Shown here piece by piece: positions 1-11,349 of a stretch of DNA of 64,000 bases. The notes under the pieces are model-generated. The model was not told the origin of the DNA, searched no databases, and was given only the letters and a program-made list of their open reading frames with translations. Every line of letters starts with the position of its first letter. The stretch's first letter is position 1. The stretch covers positions 621,779,156 to 621,843,155 of the forward strand of contig NC_133666.1 of the NCBI RefSeq assembly GCF_037893015.1, in the 5' to 3' direction. Source of the stretch: Macrotis lagotis (Eukaryota > Chordata > Mammalia > Peramelemorphia > Peramelidae). The position numbers and the translations under genes were made by a program.

Positions 1-23
1 TGTTTTATATATGTGTGTATATG

Positions 24-25
<2 letters not shown>

Positions 26-64
<39 letters not shown>
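26..64. repeat. (TA)n microsatellite
   Basis: Uninterrupted alternating TA run at the window edge, preceded by a short TG/TA mixed tract. No function is suggested. Confidence 0.9.
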
Positions 65-66
<2 letters not shown>

Positions 67-309
67 CACAGAGACTATCACTTTCTGTAAATTTGTATTT
101 CACAATTCAACTTTAGGTAAACAATGCTGAAATAAATCTACATTAAAAAAACTGTGTTAAGTTTACTTCTCTCTTCAGTTAAATTCATAGTCAGCCCCCC
201 TCAAAAAAAAACCCTACCGAAGTATGGGGAGGCTGCCACCTCCACCCCAGCCAGATTGGGAGCTTACTTAAAGAGGACTAATAATATTGTGAAGTTACTG
301 TCTTAACCT

Positions 310-790
310 GAGTGTAAATTGGATTTAAGTAAGGCAGAATTACACAAAGTCTTACTCTCTTTCCCAAAGTCATTGAAGTTCAGTTATAAGACAAAAGTCA
401 AGGTGACTGGAGATGGCCAGGATGCTGGGGATAACTGGTTATCTTTGATGTCTGACCAAGCTTTAAGTGCTTCACAGTGCCTGCTTCTTGGCTATTGGAA
501 CAAATTGTTCTTATCTGCCTAGTCAGCCAGGGGAAGTCTTCTTCTGCTTGGACTAGATTTCCCCCTATCTCTGACGAATTTGAGGCCTGTTGGTTACCCT
601 CAACCTAGTCTAATTCGTCGTCTGTGGTCACCATGCATGCTACAGCTACAGCTTCTTGGAGCCATAGGTAGGAACTGGATGGCAGATAAACTGCAAAAGC
701 AGATAAGTGGTCCTGAAAAGGACTCAGTAAGCCCTCCCACCAGAGGTGCTAATCCTCTCTGAACACTCCTGCAGAGGCATCATGCAAATT
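310..790 (+). repeat. Marsupial interspersed repeat, long SINE-like family
   Basis: The segment shares phrases such as ATTGGATTTAAGT, CAAAGTC and GTGACTGGAGATGGCC with other pieces in the window (26730-26900, 27640-27800 and, reversed, 36010-36155). This is the body of a common marsupial SINE-like repeat of several hundred bases. Two short open frames inside it are not genes. The family name is uncertain; an RTE-mobilised SINE is my best guess. Confidence 0.5.
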
Positions 791-2003
791 ATATCTGAGT
801 GCAAAATATATAGAACTAAAAGGAAGTTAATCTCAGAGCAAAGGTCCTGGGGTGGGATAGGGTGGGGTGGGGAACCTTTGCTAGAATTACACTAGCAAAG
901 GTTTTTTGCTGAAGAAGAGACTTGAGCTGAATCTTAAAGGAAGCTAATTGTCAGAGATGAGGAGGTAGAACATTTTAGGAATGGTAATCAGCCAGTCTAA
1001 ATGCAAGGAATTCATAGCTGTGAGGAAAAGCAAGTATACTGGTTTAGGTGGATTGTGAAACACCTGGAGAGAAGTAAAATGGTAGAAGACGATTATAAAA
1101 GCCAGAAGGAGCTAGACTGTAATGCTTTATCTTATTTCCCCATGTATAAGATGTAACCTTTCTTAGGTGAACTCACCACCAACAGGGAGGAAATTAAAGT
1201 AATAACTTGTAATTATTTTGTCCAACTCTATGCCAATAAATTTGACAATCTAAATGAAATGGACAAATACTTACAAAAATATAAATTGCCCAGATTAAAT
1301 GAAGAGGAGATTAAATACCTAAACAACCCTATCTCAGTAAAAAGAAATTCAACAAATCATCATTGAACTCCCTCAGAAAAACTCTCCAGGGCCTGATGGA
1401 TTCACAAGTGAATTCTACCAAACATTTAAGGAACAACTGGTTCCAATTCCATATAAATTCTTTGGAAAAATAGGAAAAGATGGAACTCTGCCTAATTCTT
1501 TCTATGATACCAATATGGTGCTGATACCTAAACCAGGAAGAGTTAAAACAGAGAAAGAAAATTATAGACTTATCTCCCTGTTCAAAATAGATGCAAAAAA
1601 TCTTAAATCAAATCTTAACAAAATGATTACAACAATTTATCACTAGGATAATACATCATGACTAAGTAGGAATTATCCCCGTAATGCAGGGTTGGTTCAA
1701 TATTAGGAAAACTGTTAGTATAATTAATTATATCAACAACAAACCTATCAGAAATTATATGATTATATCAATAGATGCTGAAAAAGCTTTTGACAAAATA
1801 CAGCACTCATTCCTACTAAAAACACCAGAGTGTAGGAATGAATGGACTGTTCCTTAGAATAATAAGCAGTACCTACCTGAAACCCAACAAGCATTATATT
1901 CAATGGGGAGAGGCTAGAGGCATTCCCAACAACATCAGGGATGAAACAAGGATGCCCATTATCACCACTACTATTTAATATCGTATTAGAAATGTTAGCT
2001 TTA

Positions 2004-2163
2004 GGGGTGGCTAGGTGGCATAGTGGATAAAGCACTGGCCCTGGAGTCAGGAGTACCTGGGTTCAAATCCGGTCTCAGACACTTAATAATTACCTAGCTG
2101 TGTGGCCTTGGGCAAGCCACTTAACCCCATTTGCCTTGCAAAAACCTAAAAAAATTTTTTTTT
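2004..2163 (+). mobile_element. tRNA-derived SINE (WSINE1-like) inside the L1
   Basis: Full-length copy with head GGGGTGGCTAGGTGGCA, box-B-like GTTCAAATCC and tail TTGCAAAAACCTAAAAA. It interrupts the L1 ORF2 phrase [10 protein letters not shown], and the flanks share TTAGCTT. Confidence 0.9.
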
Positions 2164-2829
2164 AGCTTCAGCAATAAGAGAAGTAAAAGAAATTGAAAGA
2201 ATTAGAATTGGGAAGGAAGAGACAAAACTCTCACTGTTTGCAGATGACATGATGGCATACCTAGAGAATCCCAAGGAATCATCCAAAAAAACTACTGGAA
2301 ACAATTAGCAACTTTAGCAAAGTCACACGATATAAAATAAACCCTCATAAATCCTCAACTTTTCTATATATGTCTAGCAAGATACAGCAGGAAGAGCTAG
2401 AAAGAGAAATCCAATTCAAAGTAATCTCAGTCAGTAAAAAATACCTGGAAGTCTACCTGCCAAGGCAGACTCAGAAACTTTTTTGAAAACAATTATAAAA
2501 CACTTCTCACACAAATAAAATCAGATTTAAATAACTGGGCAAACATCAACTGCTCGTGGATAGATCAAGCTAATATAATAAAAATGACAATTCTAACAAC
2601 TAACCTACCTGTTTGGTGCCCTACCAATCAAAATTCCAAAAAAAAGTGCTTTAATAAGTTAGAAAAAGTGGTAAGTAAATTCATGTGGAGAAATAAAAAT
2701 TTAAAAATTTCCAGGGATTCGATGAAAAAAAGTACAAAAGAAGGTGGCTTAGCCCTACCAGATCCAAAATTATATTATAAAGCATCACTCATCAAAACTA
2801 TCTGGTATTGGTTAAGAAACAGAGTGGTG

Positions 2830-2990
2830 GGGCTGCTAGGTGGGACAGTGGATAGAGCACTGGCCCTGGAGTCAGGAGGACCTGAGTTCAAATCCGACCT
2901 CAGACACTTAATAATTACCTAGCTGTGTGACCTTGGCCAAGCCACTTAACCCCATTGCCTTGCAAAACTAAAAAACTAAAAATAAAAAAT
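2830..2990 (+). mobile_element. tRNA-derived SINE (WSINE1-like) inside the L1
   Basis: Second copy in the same L1, flanked by the target duplication AGAGTGGTG (2821-2829 and 2991-2999). It splits the L1 ORF2 phrase RNRVVYQWNRLG. Confidence 0.92.
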
Positions 2991-4135
2991 AGAGTGGTGT
3001 ACCAGTGGAATAGACTAGGAACAATAACAGCAGGAAACGATTATAGTAAACTGCTATTTGATAAACCCAAAGAGTCCAACTATTGGGATAAAAACTCTCT
3101 CTTCGATAAAAACTGCTGGGAAAATTGGAAGTTAACATGGAAGAAACTTAGATTAGACCAACACCTCACATCCTTTACCTAGATAAGATCAAAATGGATA
3201 CAGGATTTAGACATAAAAAACAATATTATAAGCAAATTAGAAGATCACAGATTAGTTTACCTGTCAGATCTATGGGAAGGGAAGCAGTTTATGGTTAAGG
3301 AAGAGATGGAGAACATCACTACAAAGAAACTAGATTATTTTGATTACATTAAATTAAAAAGCTTTTGCACAGACAAAACCACTGTAACCAAGATCAAAAG
3401 AAATGTAGTAAATTGGGAAATAATCTTTACAACTAATGTTTCTGACAAAGGACTCATTTCTAAAATAGACAACTGAGAAAGATTTTTAAAAAAAGCCATT
3501 CCCCAATTGACAAACGGTCAAAGGATATGCAAAGGCAATTTACAGATGAGATCAAAGCAATCCATAGTCATATGAAAAATTGTTCTAAATCATTACTTAT
3601 TAGAGAAATGCAAATTAAAGCATCTCTGAGGTACCATGTCACACCTCTCAGACTGACCAATATGACCAGAAAGGACAATGATCATTATTGGAAGGGTTGT
3701 GAGAAATCTGGGACACTAACACATTGTTGGTGGAGCTGTGAACTCATCCGACCTTTCTGGAGAGCAGTCTGGAACTATGCCCAAAGGGCAACAAAAATGT
3801 ACAGACCCTTTGATCCAGCAATACCACTACCAGGCCTATACCCTGAAGAGATGATGAAAAAGGGTAAAAATATCACTTGTACAAAAATATTTATAGCAAC
3901 CCTGTTTGTGGTGGCAAAGTAAATCAAGTAAATATCCTTCAATTGGGGAATGGCTTAGCAAACTATGGTATGTGTATGTCATGGAACACTATTGTTCTAT
4001 TAGAAACCAGGAGGGATGGGAATTCAGGGAAGCCTGGAGGGATTTGCATGAACTGATGCTGAGCGAGATGAGCAGAACCAGAAAAACACTGTACACCCTA
4101 ACAGCAACATGGGGGTGATGATCAACTTTGATGGA

Positions 4136-5220
4136 TGCCAGGGGTCCAGCCTCTATGGGATCCTTGGAACCTGACAGGAGGGATAGAGTCGGCGAAATGA
4201 GTTGAGTCAACACAGGGGTTAAAGGCAGGAGCAGGTTAACTGACTGCTGCTCAAATTTATTTTTATAGTCTCAGAATCATGTATGCATCAAACAAGGCAA
4301 GTCAAAATTATTTCCTTGGTTACAAAAGTTTACAATTTTCATTATCAATTATATATTTCATGTGGTTACAAGTTTCATTATCAATCATGTAGTTAATTTT
4401 CTTGTCCTTGCTCAGACCATGATGACCTCAACCTGTCTGTTACCTATTTTGTTGCTGCATAATAAAGTTATTAATTAAGCAGAACTTTCCTGATAATAAT
4501 CTTTGATATAATTTGTTTAATGGAATGCTTTTATGTTTTTGTGCCATGGATGTAATGTTTTTCAATATGCTCCCTTGACAACCTATAGTGAGGGTAGTTA
4601 TGTTTGTCCACCCATCCATTGACTCCTTCAATAACCACTTTTCCTTTCAGTCCTTGTTGGTAGATGCCATGGTTTCTATGACTTTTTATTCTTTCCCAAT
4701 AAACTAAGGCTGTTAGAGTTCACATATCAGTCACCTATAACTAACTATTCTTTCACCATCTTTATCATATATTCCTGTGTTTGATAAGGGGGGCAAAACT
4801 ATTGATTTCCCAGGAATTCTACCTAGCCCATCTTGTATCTGTTTTCCCTGTATATATTCTGACATCTCCTTGGAATTCCCAGTGTTGGGTTTTCCAGAGA
4901 TTTCATAATGTTGAAGCCTTTTGTATGCCTCAGGGAGAGGCAGTCCTGTTAAATTTGGACAGAGTTTACAGTCTGTTTTATTCAGGAAATTTCTCTGGAA
5001 TCCTTCCTTTATAGTCATTCCACTATTAGGATGAGTTAAGTATTGCAATCAATAATAGGCCTATAAATATTGGTATGCATGGAATCCCTATATATATATT
5101 ATATATATATATAATATATATAAATTGAAGAAGGAAATGTTGTTCCATGAGGCAGTGTGACCACCTTGAGTCTTCTTGCTGCAACTGTGTCAAGCAACTT
5201 AGAGACCCTGGCTCCCAACA
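4136..5220. mobile_element. Solo LTR of an endogenous retrovirus, inserted in the L1
   Basis: An insert of about 1.09 kb starts with TG and ends with CA. It interrupts L1 text that continues cleanly on both sides, with GATGGA before it and AATGGA after it as the probable target duplication. No internal retroviral genes are present, so this is a solo LTR fossil. The family is not identified. Being inside the L1, it is younger than the L1 insertion. The orientation is not settled. Confidence 0.75.
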
Positions 5221-5846
5221 AATGGACTCGCTCATTCCATCAGTGCAACAATCAGGGACAATTTGGGACTCTCTGCCATGGAGAATATCATCTGTATCCA
5301 GAGAAAGAACTGTGAAATTTGAACAAAGACCAAAGACTATTACCTTTAATTTAGGGGGAAAAAATCCTTGATATCTTATTGTCTGATCTTGCTATGTCTT
5401 TTACTTTATGTTTCTTCCTTAAGGATATGATTTCTCTCTCATCATATTCAATTTGGATCAATGTAGCATGGAAACAATGTAAAGACTGGCAGATTGCCTT
5501 CTGTTGGGGATGGGGGGGTAAGATTAGGGGAAAATTGTAAAACTCAAAATGTATAAAAAATTTAAAAATATAAAAATATTCAACATAAAAAAGATGTAAC
5601 CTTTTTTGAAAGATTTGGGGTCTAGAAACTGGGAGCATCTTATATAGTGGTTGTAGATTTTTTTACTTGCATTTCCCACTTTTTCCCACTTGTCTTTGCG
5701 TTCATTGTTTTGTATTTGTATGTTAGTATATTAGTATATTAGATGATCTTTTGCCACATTCTGCCCCGAAATGGCTCAGAAAAGATTTTTGACCAATGCT
5801 TAATTCAAGTTCAAAGTGATTCAGTTTGCAAAAATGAAAGGAAATT

Positions 5847-6228
5847 ATGTTGCTGAATATTAGTTTGGCCCTCCTCCAACTGAGAAAACAATCCGAGACT
5901 GGCTCTGGGAAGAAGAAAGCTAACTTGAAAAAGCCTTGGCATAAGACCATGAGAGGCAAGGCAGCCAAATGGCCTGAGTTAGAGAGGGAATTGGTGAGAT
6001 GGATTGAAAAGCAAAGGGCAAGTGGAATTCCTGTGTGCACAAAGATGGTTCAGCATGAGGCCAGAAGATTTGCTGATGAAAAAAGAAGTGACTGATTTCA
6101 AAAGAGGACACAATTGGTGTTTCAGGTTCATGAAACAGAATGGACTATGCATGTGTCCACGCACCAGACTTGCCCAAAAGATACCTGAAAGCTTTGAGCA
6201 GAAGGTCCTTGAATTTCATGATGAATAA
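5847..6228 (+). pseudogene. Broken transposase N-terminus (HTH plus CENP-B/Tc5-type domain)
   Basis: The first frame (5847-6095) reads RGKAAKWPELERELVRWIEKQRASGIPV, the helix-turn-helix entry of pogo/Tigger transposases. The CENP-B/Tc5-type part continues in another frame (to 6228) as NWCFRFMKQNGLCM and RLAQKIPESFEQKVLEF. Only the DNA-binding region is left. A frameshift near 6090 separates the two parts, and the DDE nuclease is absent before the right terminal repeat at 6288. It is a relic of the transposon at 1130-6317, not a domesticated gene. Confidence 0.75.
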
Positions 6229-6625
6229 AACTTGAGTTCAATAACTTTATGTAAATACATTTTTTTCAAATTTTGGGTCCCAAAATTAAGGTGTATCTTA
6301 TACATGGGGAAATATGGTAAGTGCCAGTCACAATTTTTTACATTTTATATTAATACACTAGGGAATCTCTGTAGTTTATTGAGCAGTGGGGGCATAGTTA
6401 GTCAAAGCTGGGCTTTAGGTAGAACACTTTGTCAGTAGAGTGGAGAATGGATTGGAGTTCTGGAGGAGAGTCTTGAAGCAGAGGGACCAACCAAAAGGTT
6501 GTTGCTATGGTCCAGATGTGGAGTAATGAAGGCCTGCAAAGGTTATGTCAGTGCAGAGAAAGGAACAAGTATAGATATTGTGAAAGTAGTGTTGCAAGAG
6601 GGTTTTTTAAAGAACTAAACAGTAG

Positions 6626-7110
6626 TATGTTGAGAGTCACCATAATTAACTCCATTTTGTCCTAAATTTGTCTTGTACTTGTCACTTTTTTACTTCAAAG
6701 TAAACTGTCTCAACATTTTTCTCCTAATTGCTTGATGATTACAAAAAGATTCTTAGGACTTTGCTAGCTCAAGAAAGATTTGGGGTCTTTTCATCTAATA
6801 AAACAGATACAGGCATTTAAGAAAAGCTTTATCAATTGGCTGATTTATGAAGGTGGTTCCTTGGTTTAGTGTGAATGGCTATGGAATGAGAGGTAGGTTT
6901 CATCTTTTTGTTATGAAAATCACAGTCTCTGTGGCTTAGTAGCTTTGGAGAAGATAATATATAAATGTCATCTGCAAATCATCTCAAGCTCACATGACCA
7001 TTCTCACCTGGTAAGGGGTGTTTCTCTCTGAGTGAATAAACAGCAGTGTTCCTATGTCTATAGTCTGTGTTGGGTTAGTAGTTGGTCAAGATCCCAAGGG
7101 AATTCTCACA
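6626..7110 (+). mobile_element. Solo LTR interrupting the L2-like LINE
   Basis: Begins near TGTTGAGAGTCACC and ends TTCTCACA, with a TATA-like stretch (ATAATATATAAATG, near 6955) and an AATAAA (near 7035) in the expected order for an LTR. ACAGTAG occurs immediately outside both ends (6619-6625 and 7111-7117). It is a fossil with no internal region. The family is unknown. Confidence 0.6.
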
Positions 7111-7449
7111 ACAGTAGGAATGACAAAGATTTGGCAACAGATTGGATATGTGGGGTAAAGAACCCAAGATAATACTTGAATTATGAGTCTGGATAAATGA
7201 AAGAATGATGGTGCTTTTGACAGTAATATGAAAGTGAGGTGAATTTGGGGGATTCTGTTTCAGGCATGTTGAGTTAGCTGTCTATCTAGTTTAAGATGTC
7301 CAGAAGACAGATAAAGGCTAGAGCTCAGGAAAGAGAATAGGGGTGGACATATAATTCTCAGAATCATCTGCAGAGAGGGGATGAATGAACCTACAGGAGC
7401 TAATGAGATCGCCAACCAAGCTAACATAAAAGGAGAAGTCCAAAGACAG

Positions 7450-7541
7450 ATTTTTTTCCCCAGGTTTTTGCAAGGCAAATGGGGTTAAGTGGCTTGCCCA
7501 AGGCCACACAGCTAGGTAATTATTATTAAGTGTCTGAGGCC
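7450..7541 (-). mobile_element. Truncated WSINE1-like SINE
   Basis: Antisense tail half of the SINE (CAGGTTTTTGCAAGGCAAAT to TAAGTGTCTGAGG). The tRNA-like head is missing. Confidence 0.85.
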
Positions 7542-7989
7542 ACAAAGATGGATTCTTGTGGGGCACACATGGTTAGTAGATGTGACCAAGATTAAAGTCT
7601 AGCAAAAGATGGGAAAAAAAGGAGTCAGATGGGAGGAGAATCAGAAGAGAGCAGTAACCCAAAAATTTGAGGGGAGAATTTATTCAGCAGGGGAGGCTGT
7701 GTCAAAGGTTGCAGATAGGTCAAGAAGGATGAGGTCATTAGAATTGGCAATTAGGAAATTATTAGTAACTTATTTCAATTTAATGATGAGGTTGAATTAC
7801 AGAGAATTTACAAGCAATTGAGAACAGAGGAAGTGGGGGCACCTAGTATATTCAGCTTTTTCAGGAAATTTAATTGAAATAGAGAAGAGAGATATAAAAC
7901 AGAATTTAGTAGAGAGGGTAGAATTAAGTGAGTTTTTTTTTTTAAGGCTAGGAGAGATATGAGTAGGTGGAGTCATCAAGGAAAGAGCC

Positions 7990-8598
7990 AGAAGATAAAA
8001 CGTCGGGACTTAGCTTGAGATAGTTAAGGGTTCCAGATATCACTCATCCTCTCCTTTCTGTGTTCTTGACTCCTATGTGACTGTCCCTCCCCCCCCCCCC
8101 CACCAAGTTCTTCCTTTTTCTCACCAGGGACCCATGTGGTTGGCTTGGGTTTTCCTCCTCTGGCTCTCACTTCTCTGTCTCTGGCATTCATGTGCTGGCC
8201 CCCTCCATCCATGGGTGGGCAGGAGCAGCTCCCTTCCTACCTCCCTCCATCTCCCTTACCCATATCCATAGACACATTCACATTATGTAAAAATCAATTT
8301 ACATAGAGGTCTGCTAAATAGTTTGATTACATAGTCATATATAAAACAAGGATGCGCTGGTAAATATATAACAACTGACTATATACCTATATATACATAT
8401 ATACATATATATGTATAGATTCATGTATTTCTGTATGTGGGTACACTCGTACATTTAATCTGCATTAACATTTTTTCTCCAAAACTTTCTTAAGTCTAGA
8501 CAATCAGCAAAACAATAAATCAAGCCCTGATTTGCAGTGTTTGCAGATTTCTGAAGCGTGAACACAAACCTAACAACGTATTTGGTAAAAATCTAGGG
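7990..8598. other. Non-genic stretch, no feature recognised
   Basis: Contains a C-rich run near 8088-8101 and a TA-rich tract near 8383-8412. Short open frames here have no recognisable protein content and no splice or codon support. Confidence 0.5.
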
Positions 8599-8753
8599 GG
8601 GGGGGCAGCTAGGTGGTGCAGTGGATAAAGTACTGGCCCTGGAGTCAGGAGGACCTGGGTTCCAATCCGGTCTCAGACACTTAATAATTACCTAGCTGTA
8701 TGGCCTTGGGCAAGCCACTTAACCCCATTTGCTTTGCAAAAACCTAAAAAAAA
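8599..8753 (+). mobile_element. tRNA-derived SINE (WSINE1-like)
   Basis: Complete head-to-tail copy. The flanks share AAAATCTA, consistent with a target duplication. Confidence 0.9.
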
Positions 8754-8754
8754 A

Positions 8755-9635
8755 TCTAAGTGGGTTGGTGGATTATCTGTACCTTCATCATATTGGTCTT
8801 TTCCAAAGCCTCTCATTTCTCTTCCTCTTTGGAATTTCATTCCTGTGAGAATCCATCTCTTCTGGGCTGGTTTTCTCTGTAGAATTTTAACCCATGGGAT
8901 CCCATCTTCTTTTTTTTAACCTTTGAACCCTTTGAAAACTGTTTCCACTAAATCTAGAATGCATGCCACATTGTGCACTTTCTTTTCAGTACTGGAAGGA
9001 GCAACAAGAGATGCAGTGTCTTAGGTGAGAAGTGGGGAATGGGAGTCAGATTTCTCTTTTTCTGTGAAATTAAGAAACTCAGGACAAAGATGGATGTGTT
9101 AGCAAAAGTTCCCCCAAATATAATAGATTATTAGAGTAGAGAAAGTAAGTGTTGACTCAATGTGGGGGGGATAAAGGGAGCTAGAGCTGGTCTGACCTCC
9201 ATAGCAGGGGTTTTAAGGATTAGGACTAAATAAAAAATGACCAATTGATAGGGTCCTCCCAATCTCTGGGGCAGTGATCTTCAGGTGACTCAAGTTTCCA
9301 GAGTACTCTGTGAGTGAGTGATCAACCAATCAGAGTAAAAAGAAGAGTGGAATTCCACCTTCTCTGTGATAATCATGGAGCTTGTTTTTACCAATTTCCT
9401 TAATTTTGCAATTCTCCCCCTACTCCAACCCCCCCCCCCAGAGGGGGAAGAGGCTCCTCAGGACAGTAATAATCTATCACCTAATCACAGGTGTGGTAGC
9501 TCTTCCAAGGACAAGATTTGTGCTCCGAGCATGTAACTGCTAAGTTTTTGTTTTGGGACAAGAGAAGCAAATATCAAACTGAAGATCCCATAATCTTAGA
9601 CCTTGAGGAGCTAAACTTCCCTATTATGTTGAAGA
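8755..9635. other. Non-genic stretch, no feature recognised
   Basis: No coding pattern or familiar repeat is seen. A C-run near 9429-9440 is the only low-complexity feature. The text at 9080-9400 could be a degraded LTR, but I cannot support ends. Confidence 0.4.
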
Positions 9636-9639
9636 AACC

Positions 9640-9965
9640 ACCATTCTTCTAGTCACCCAAGTTCTGACCATAAGACACTTGATTCCCTATGCATGCTCAT
9701 CCCACACATCTAATTAATTGCCAAATCTTGTCATTTCTACCTCCACTTTTCTCTTATCTGTCCCAGTCTCAGTCACCACCTTTAGCAATAGCCTCCTAAA
9801 TAATCTTCCTGCCTCAACTTTCTCCTCTCTCCAATACATCCTCCAACAGTTGCCAAAATAACTTTCATAAAGCATATCTTGACAGTATCAGTTTGCTCTT
9901 CAATAAACATCAGTGGTTCCCTATTGACTCTAGAATCAAATGTTATTTCAACTTCATCTCATCCT
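9640..9965 (+). repeat. L2-like LINE fragment, sense
   Basis: Carries the ORF2 C-terminal signature seen at DNA level as CAATAGCCTCCTAAA ... CAAAATAACTTTCATAAAGCA ... AGTGGTTCCCTATTG, corresponding to the LDYCNSLL ... LQWLPI part of L2/CR1 proteins. Heavily mutated. Confidence 0.55.
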
Positions 9966-9969
9966 TTCT

Positions 9970-10815
9970 TAAATTTCTTTATAATATTCATTAGTGTTAT
10001 GTATAACATTTATATATAATATATAATTTACAAATAAGTAAATATGCTCATACTTAAGCTGCATACTCCCAACTACAGAAAGGATTTGTGTGATCAGGAA
10101 AGTTTGACATTCAAATTCTAGGATTTTGTGATGATTGCAAATGAATTAAGGGGCCTCACTTTTTTTGACTCCCAGAGTCCTGTAATGTCTTATTTTTTTC
10201 TGATACCCAGGTGGCAGAGAAAGAATAATAGTGATTAAGTTCTTTCAAGCTCTTTATCCCAAGATTTTGGAGAATGAGATATCCAGAATCTTCAGCTCCT
10301 TACATGGAGCAGAGACTTAACTTCCAATCCTGAAGTGTCCACAAATGTCTTCCCCCACCTCCCGGTTGGTTTGGTGCACTATTACTTAGGATCTATGGTT
10401 TAGAATTCTCTTCAGAGTCAGTCTTCTACTGCTACTAGCGCCTTGAGGATAAGATCTTCAGGGGCTCTGTTGACTGGATTCCTAGGACCCTAAATAAAGA
10501 TATCAAGACATGAACCAGGTGCTAGCTCTGACTGTTGATGGTTCTATTACTTGAGGGTCCTTGTCCCTGGGACACACAGAGGTTCTAAGCTCCTAGAAAT
10601 CAGAGATACCTGAAGTTCTGTGTACCTCTGAAACTCAAAATACCAGCAGAGATTCAATTTCCAGGAACCAGAGGCCCATGACAGAGGCAAGGAAATCATT
10701 AAATCCTACAAATGAGGCTATTGTTGTTTGGACAAAATGATGTCAAAAATTGATAATGCAGATTAAACTTAAAAAGTGCACCATGCATACATTTTTCAGA
10801 GTACCATTAAACACT
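9970..10815. other. Non-genic stretch, no feature recognised
   Basis: AT-rich near 9975-10040, otherwise ordinary sequence. No coding pattern or repeat with clear ends is seen. Confidence 0.4.
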
Positions 10816-10821
10816 TACCAG

Positions 10822-11083
10822 CACTTTGTTTGAGTTCTTTCAGTCATGTCTGACTCTTTGTGACCCCATTTTGAGGTTTTCTTGACAAAAATGCAGGAGC
10901 GATTTGTCACTCCATTCTCCAATTCATTTCACAGATGAGGAACTGAAGCACAGGGTTATGTCACTTATCCAGGATCACAGGATCTAGTTAAGTGTCTGAG
11001 GCCAGATTTGAACTCATGAAGATGAGTCTTCCTGACCCCAAGCCACATGCTTTGTCCATTGTGCCACCTGACCTCCATTTACC
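10822..11083 (-). mobile_element. MAR1-like tRNA-derived SINE, antisense
   Basis: Reads GTCTGACTCTTTGTGACCCC, then CCAATTCATTTCACAGATGAGG and GTGCCACCTGACCT. This is the reverse of a long tRNA-headed marsupial/mammalian SINE whose tail carries the GGGGTCACAAAGAGTCAGAC motif. Confidence 0.65.
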
Positions 11084-11109
11084 AGCACAACACTGACCAT
11101 TAGGTCTAC

Positions 11110-11345
11110 CACTGCTAGCACATATACCTTGGGAAAATTATTTTGGCAGCTGGGCAAGAGGAGGATTGAAGAGGAGACAGACTGGATGCAGGAGGTACTA
11201 ATAATAGGCTAGGAAGTGATGGGGGGTAATGGTCAGGTGGTGGACAGAAAGGACAGATACAAGAGATAAACCTGACAGGACTTGGGCAATTGACTTGATT
11301 TAGCAGATGAAGGGCCAGCCGCCTGTCATCCTTCAATCTTGCCAC
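11110..11345 (-). repeat. L2-like LINE fragment, antisense
   Basis: Text such as AAATTATTTTGGCAGCTGG ... GGAGGATTGAAGAGG ... GACAGATACAAGAGATAAACC ... GACAGGACTTGGGCAATTGA matches the antisense L2 text at 13990-14200 and 55085-55300 in the same order. No open frame. Confidence 0.55.
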
Positions 11346-11349
11346 ATGA

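Larger units (their letters stand above)
1162..5590 (+). mobile_element. 5'-truncated LINE-1, ORF2 from before the RT to the 3' end
   Basis: The copy begins in ORF2 just before the reverse transcriptase ([19 protein letters not shown]) and runs through the FADD catalytic box (near 2235-2260) and the C-terminal part to an A-rich 3' end. It is flanked by a 14-base target duplication AAGATGTAACCTTT (1148-1161 and 5591-5604), which fixes both ends. The frame is broken by stops and shifts, so it is dead. Two SINEs (2004-2163 and 2830-2990) and a solo LTR (4136-5220) are inserted in it. A shorter relative lies at 57017-57742. Confidence 0.88.
1130..6317 (+). mobile_element. pogo/Tigger-like DNA transposon split by an L1
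   Basis: The left end (about 1130-1160) and right end (about 6288-6317) are inverted copies of each other and share TTTCCCCATGTATAAGAT with few mismatches. Both are bordered by TA, the target duplication used by Tc1/mariner-type elements. The element's own sequence is only the first ~30 bases plus 5605-6317. It encodes the N-terminal DNA-binding part of a transposase (5847-6228) and jumps to the right terminal repeat with no DDE domain, so it is an internally deleted copy. An L1 (1162-5590) landed inside the left terminal repeat. Confidence 0.75.
850..7990 (-). repeat. L2/CR1-clade LINE, antisense, split by nested insertions
   Basis: Three separated segments (about 850-1129, 6318-6618 and 7118-7990) read as one antisense L2-like LINE. 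The left part ends in text equivalent to the 3' part of ORF2, and the next segment resumes at the matching place after the transposon at 1130-6317. The third segment continues after the LTR at 6626-7110 and is itself hit by a SINE fragment at 7450-7541. The same antisense LINE text recurs at 13779-15530, so the family can be compared within the window. No intact frame remains. This is the oldest layer of the nest. Confidence 0.6.

Noticed and set aside
2584-4118. Open frames resembling reverse transcriptase as a host gene
   Set aside because: They are pieces of a dead 5'-truncated L1 with SINEs inside, bounded by a target-site duplication.
5847-6228. Domesticated CENP-B-like host gene
   Set aside because: The DNA-binding domain is split over two frames, the DDE part is missing, and the relic sits between the ends of its own transposon.
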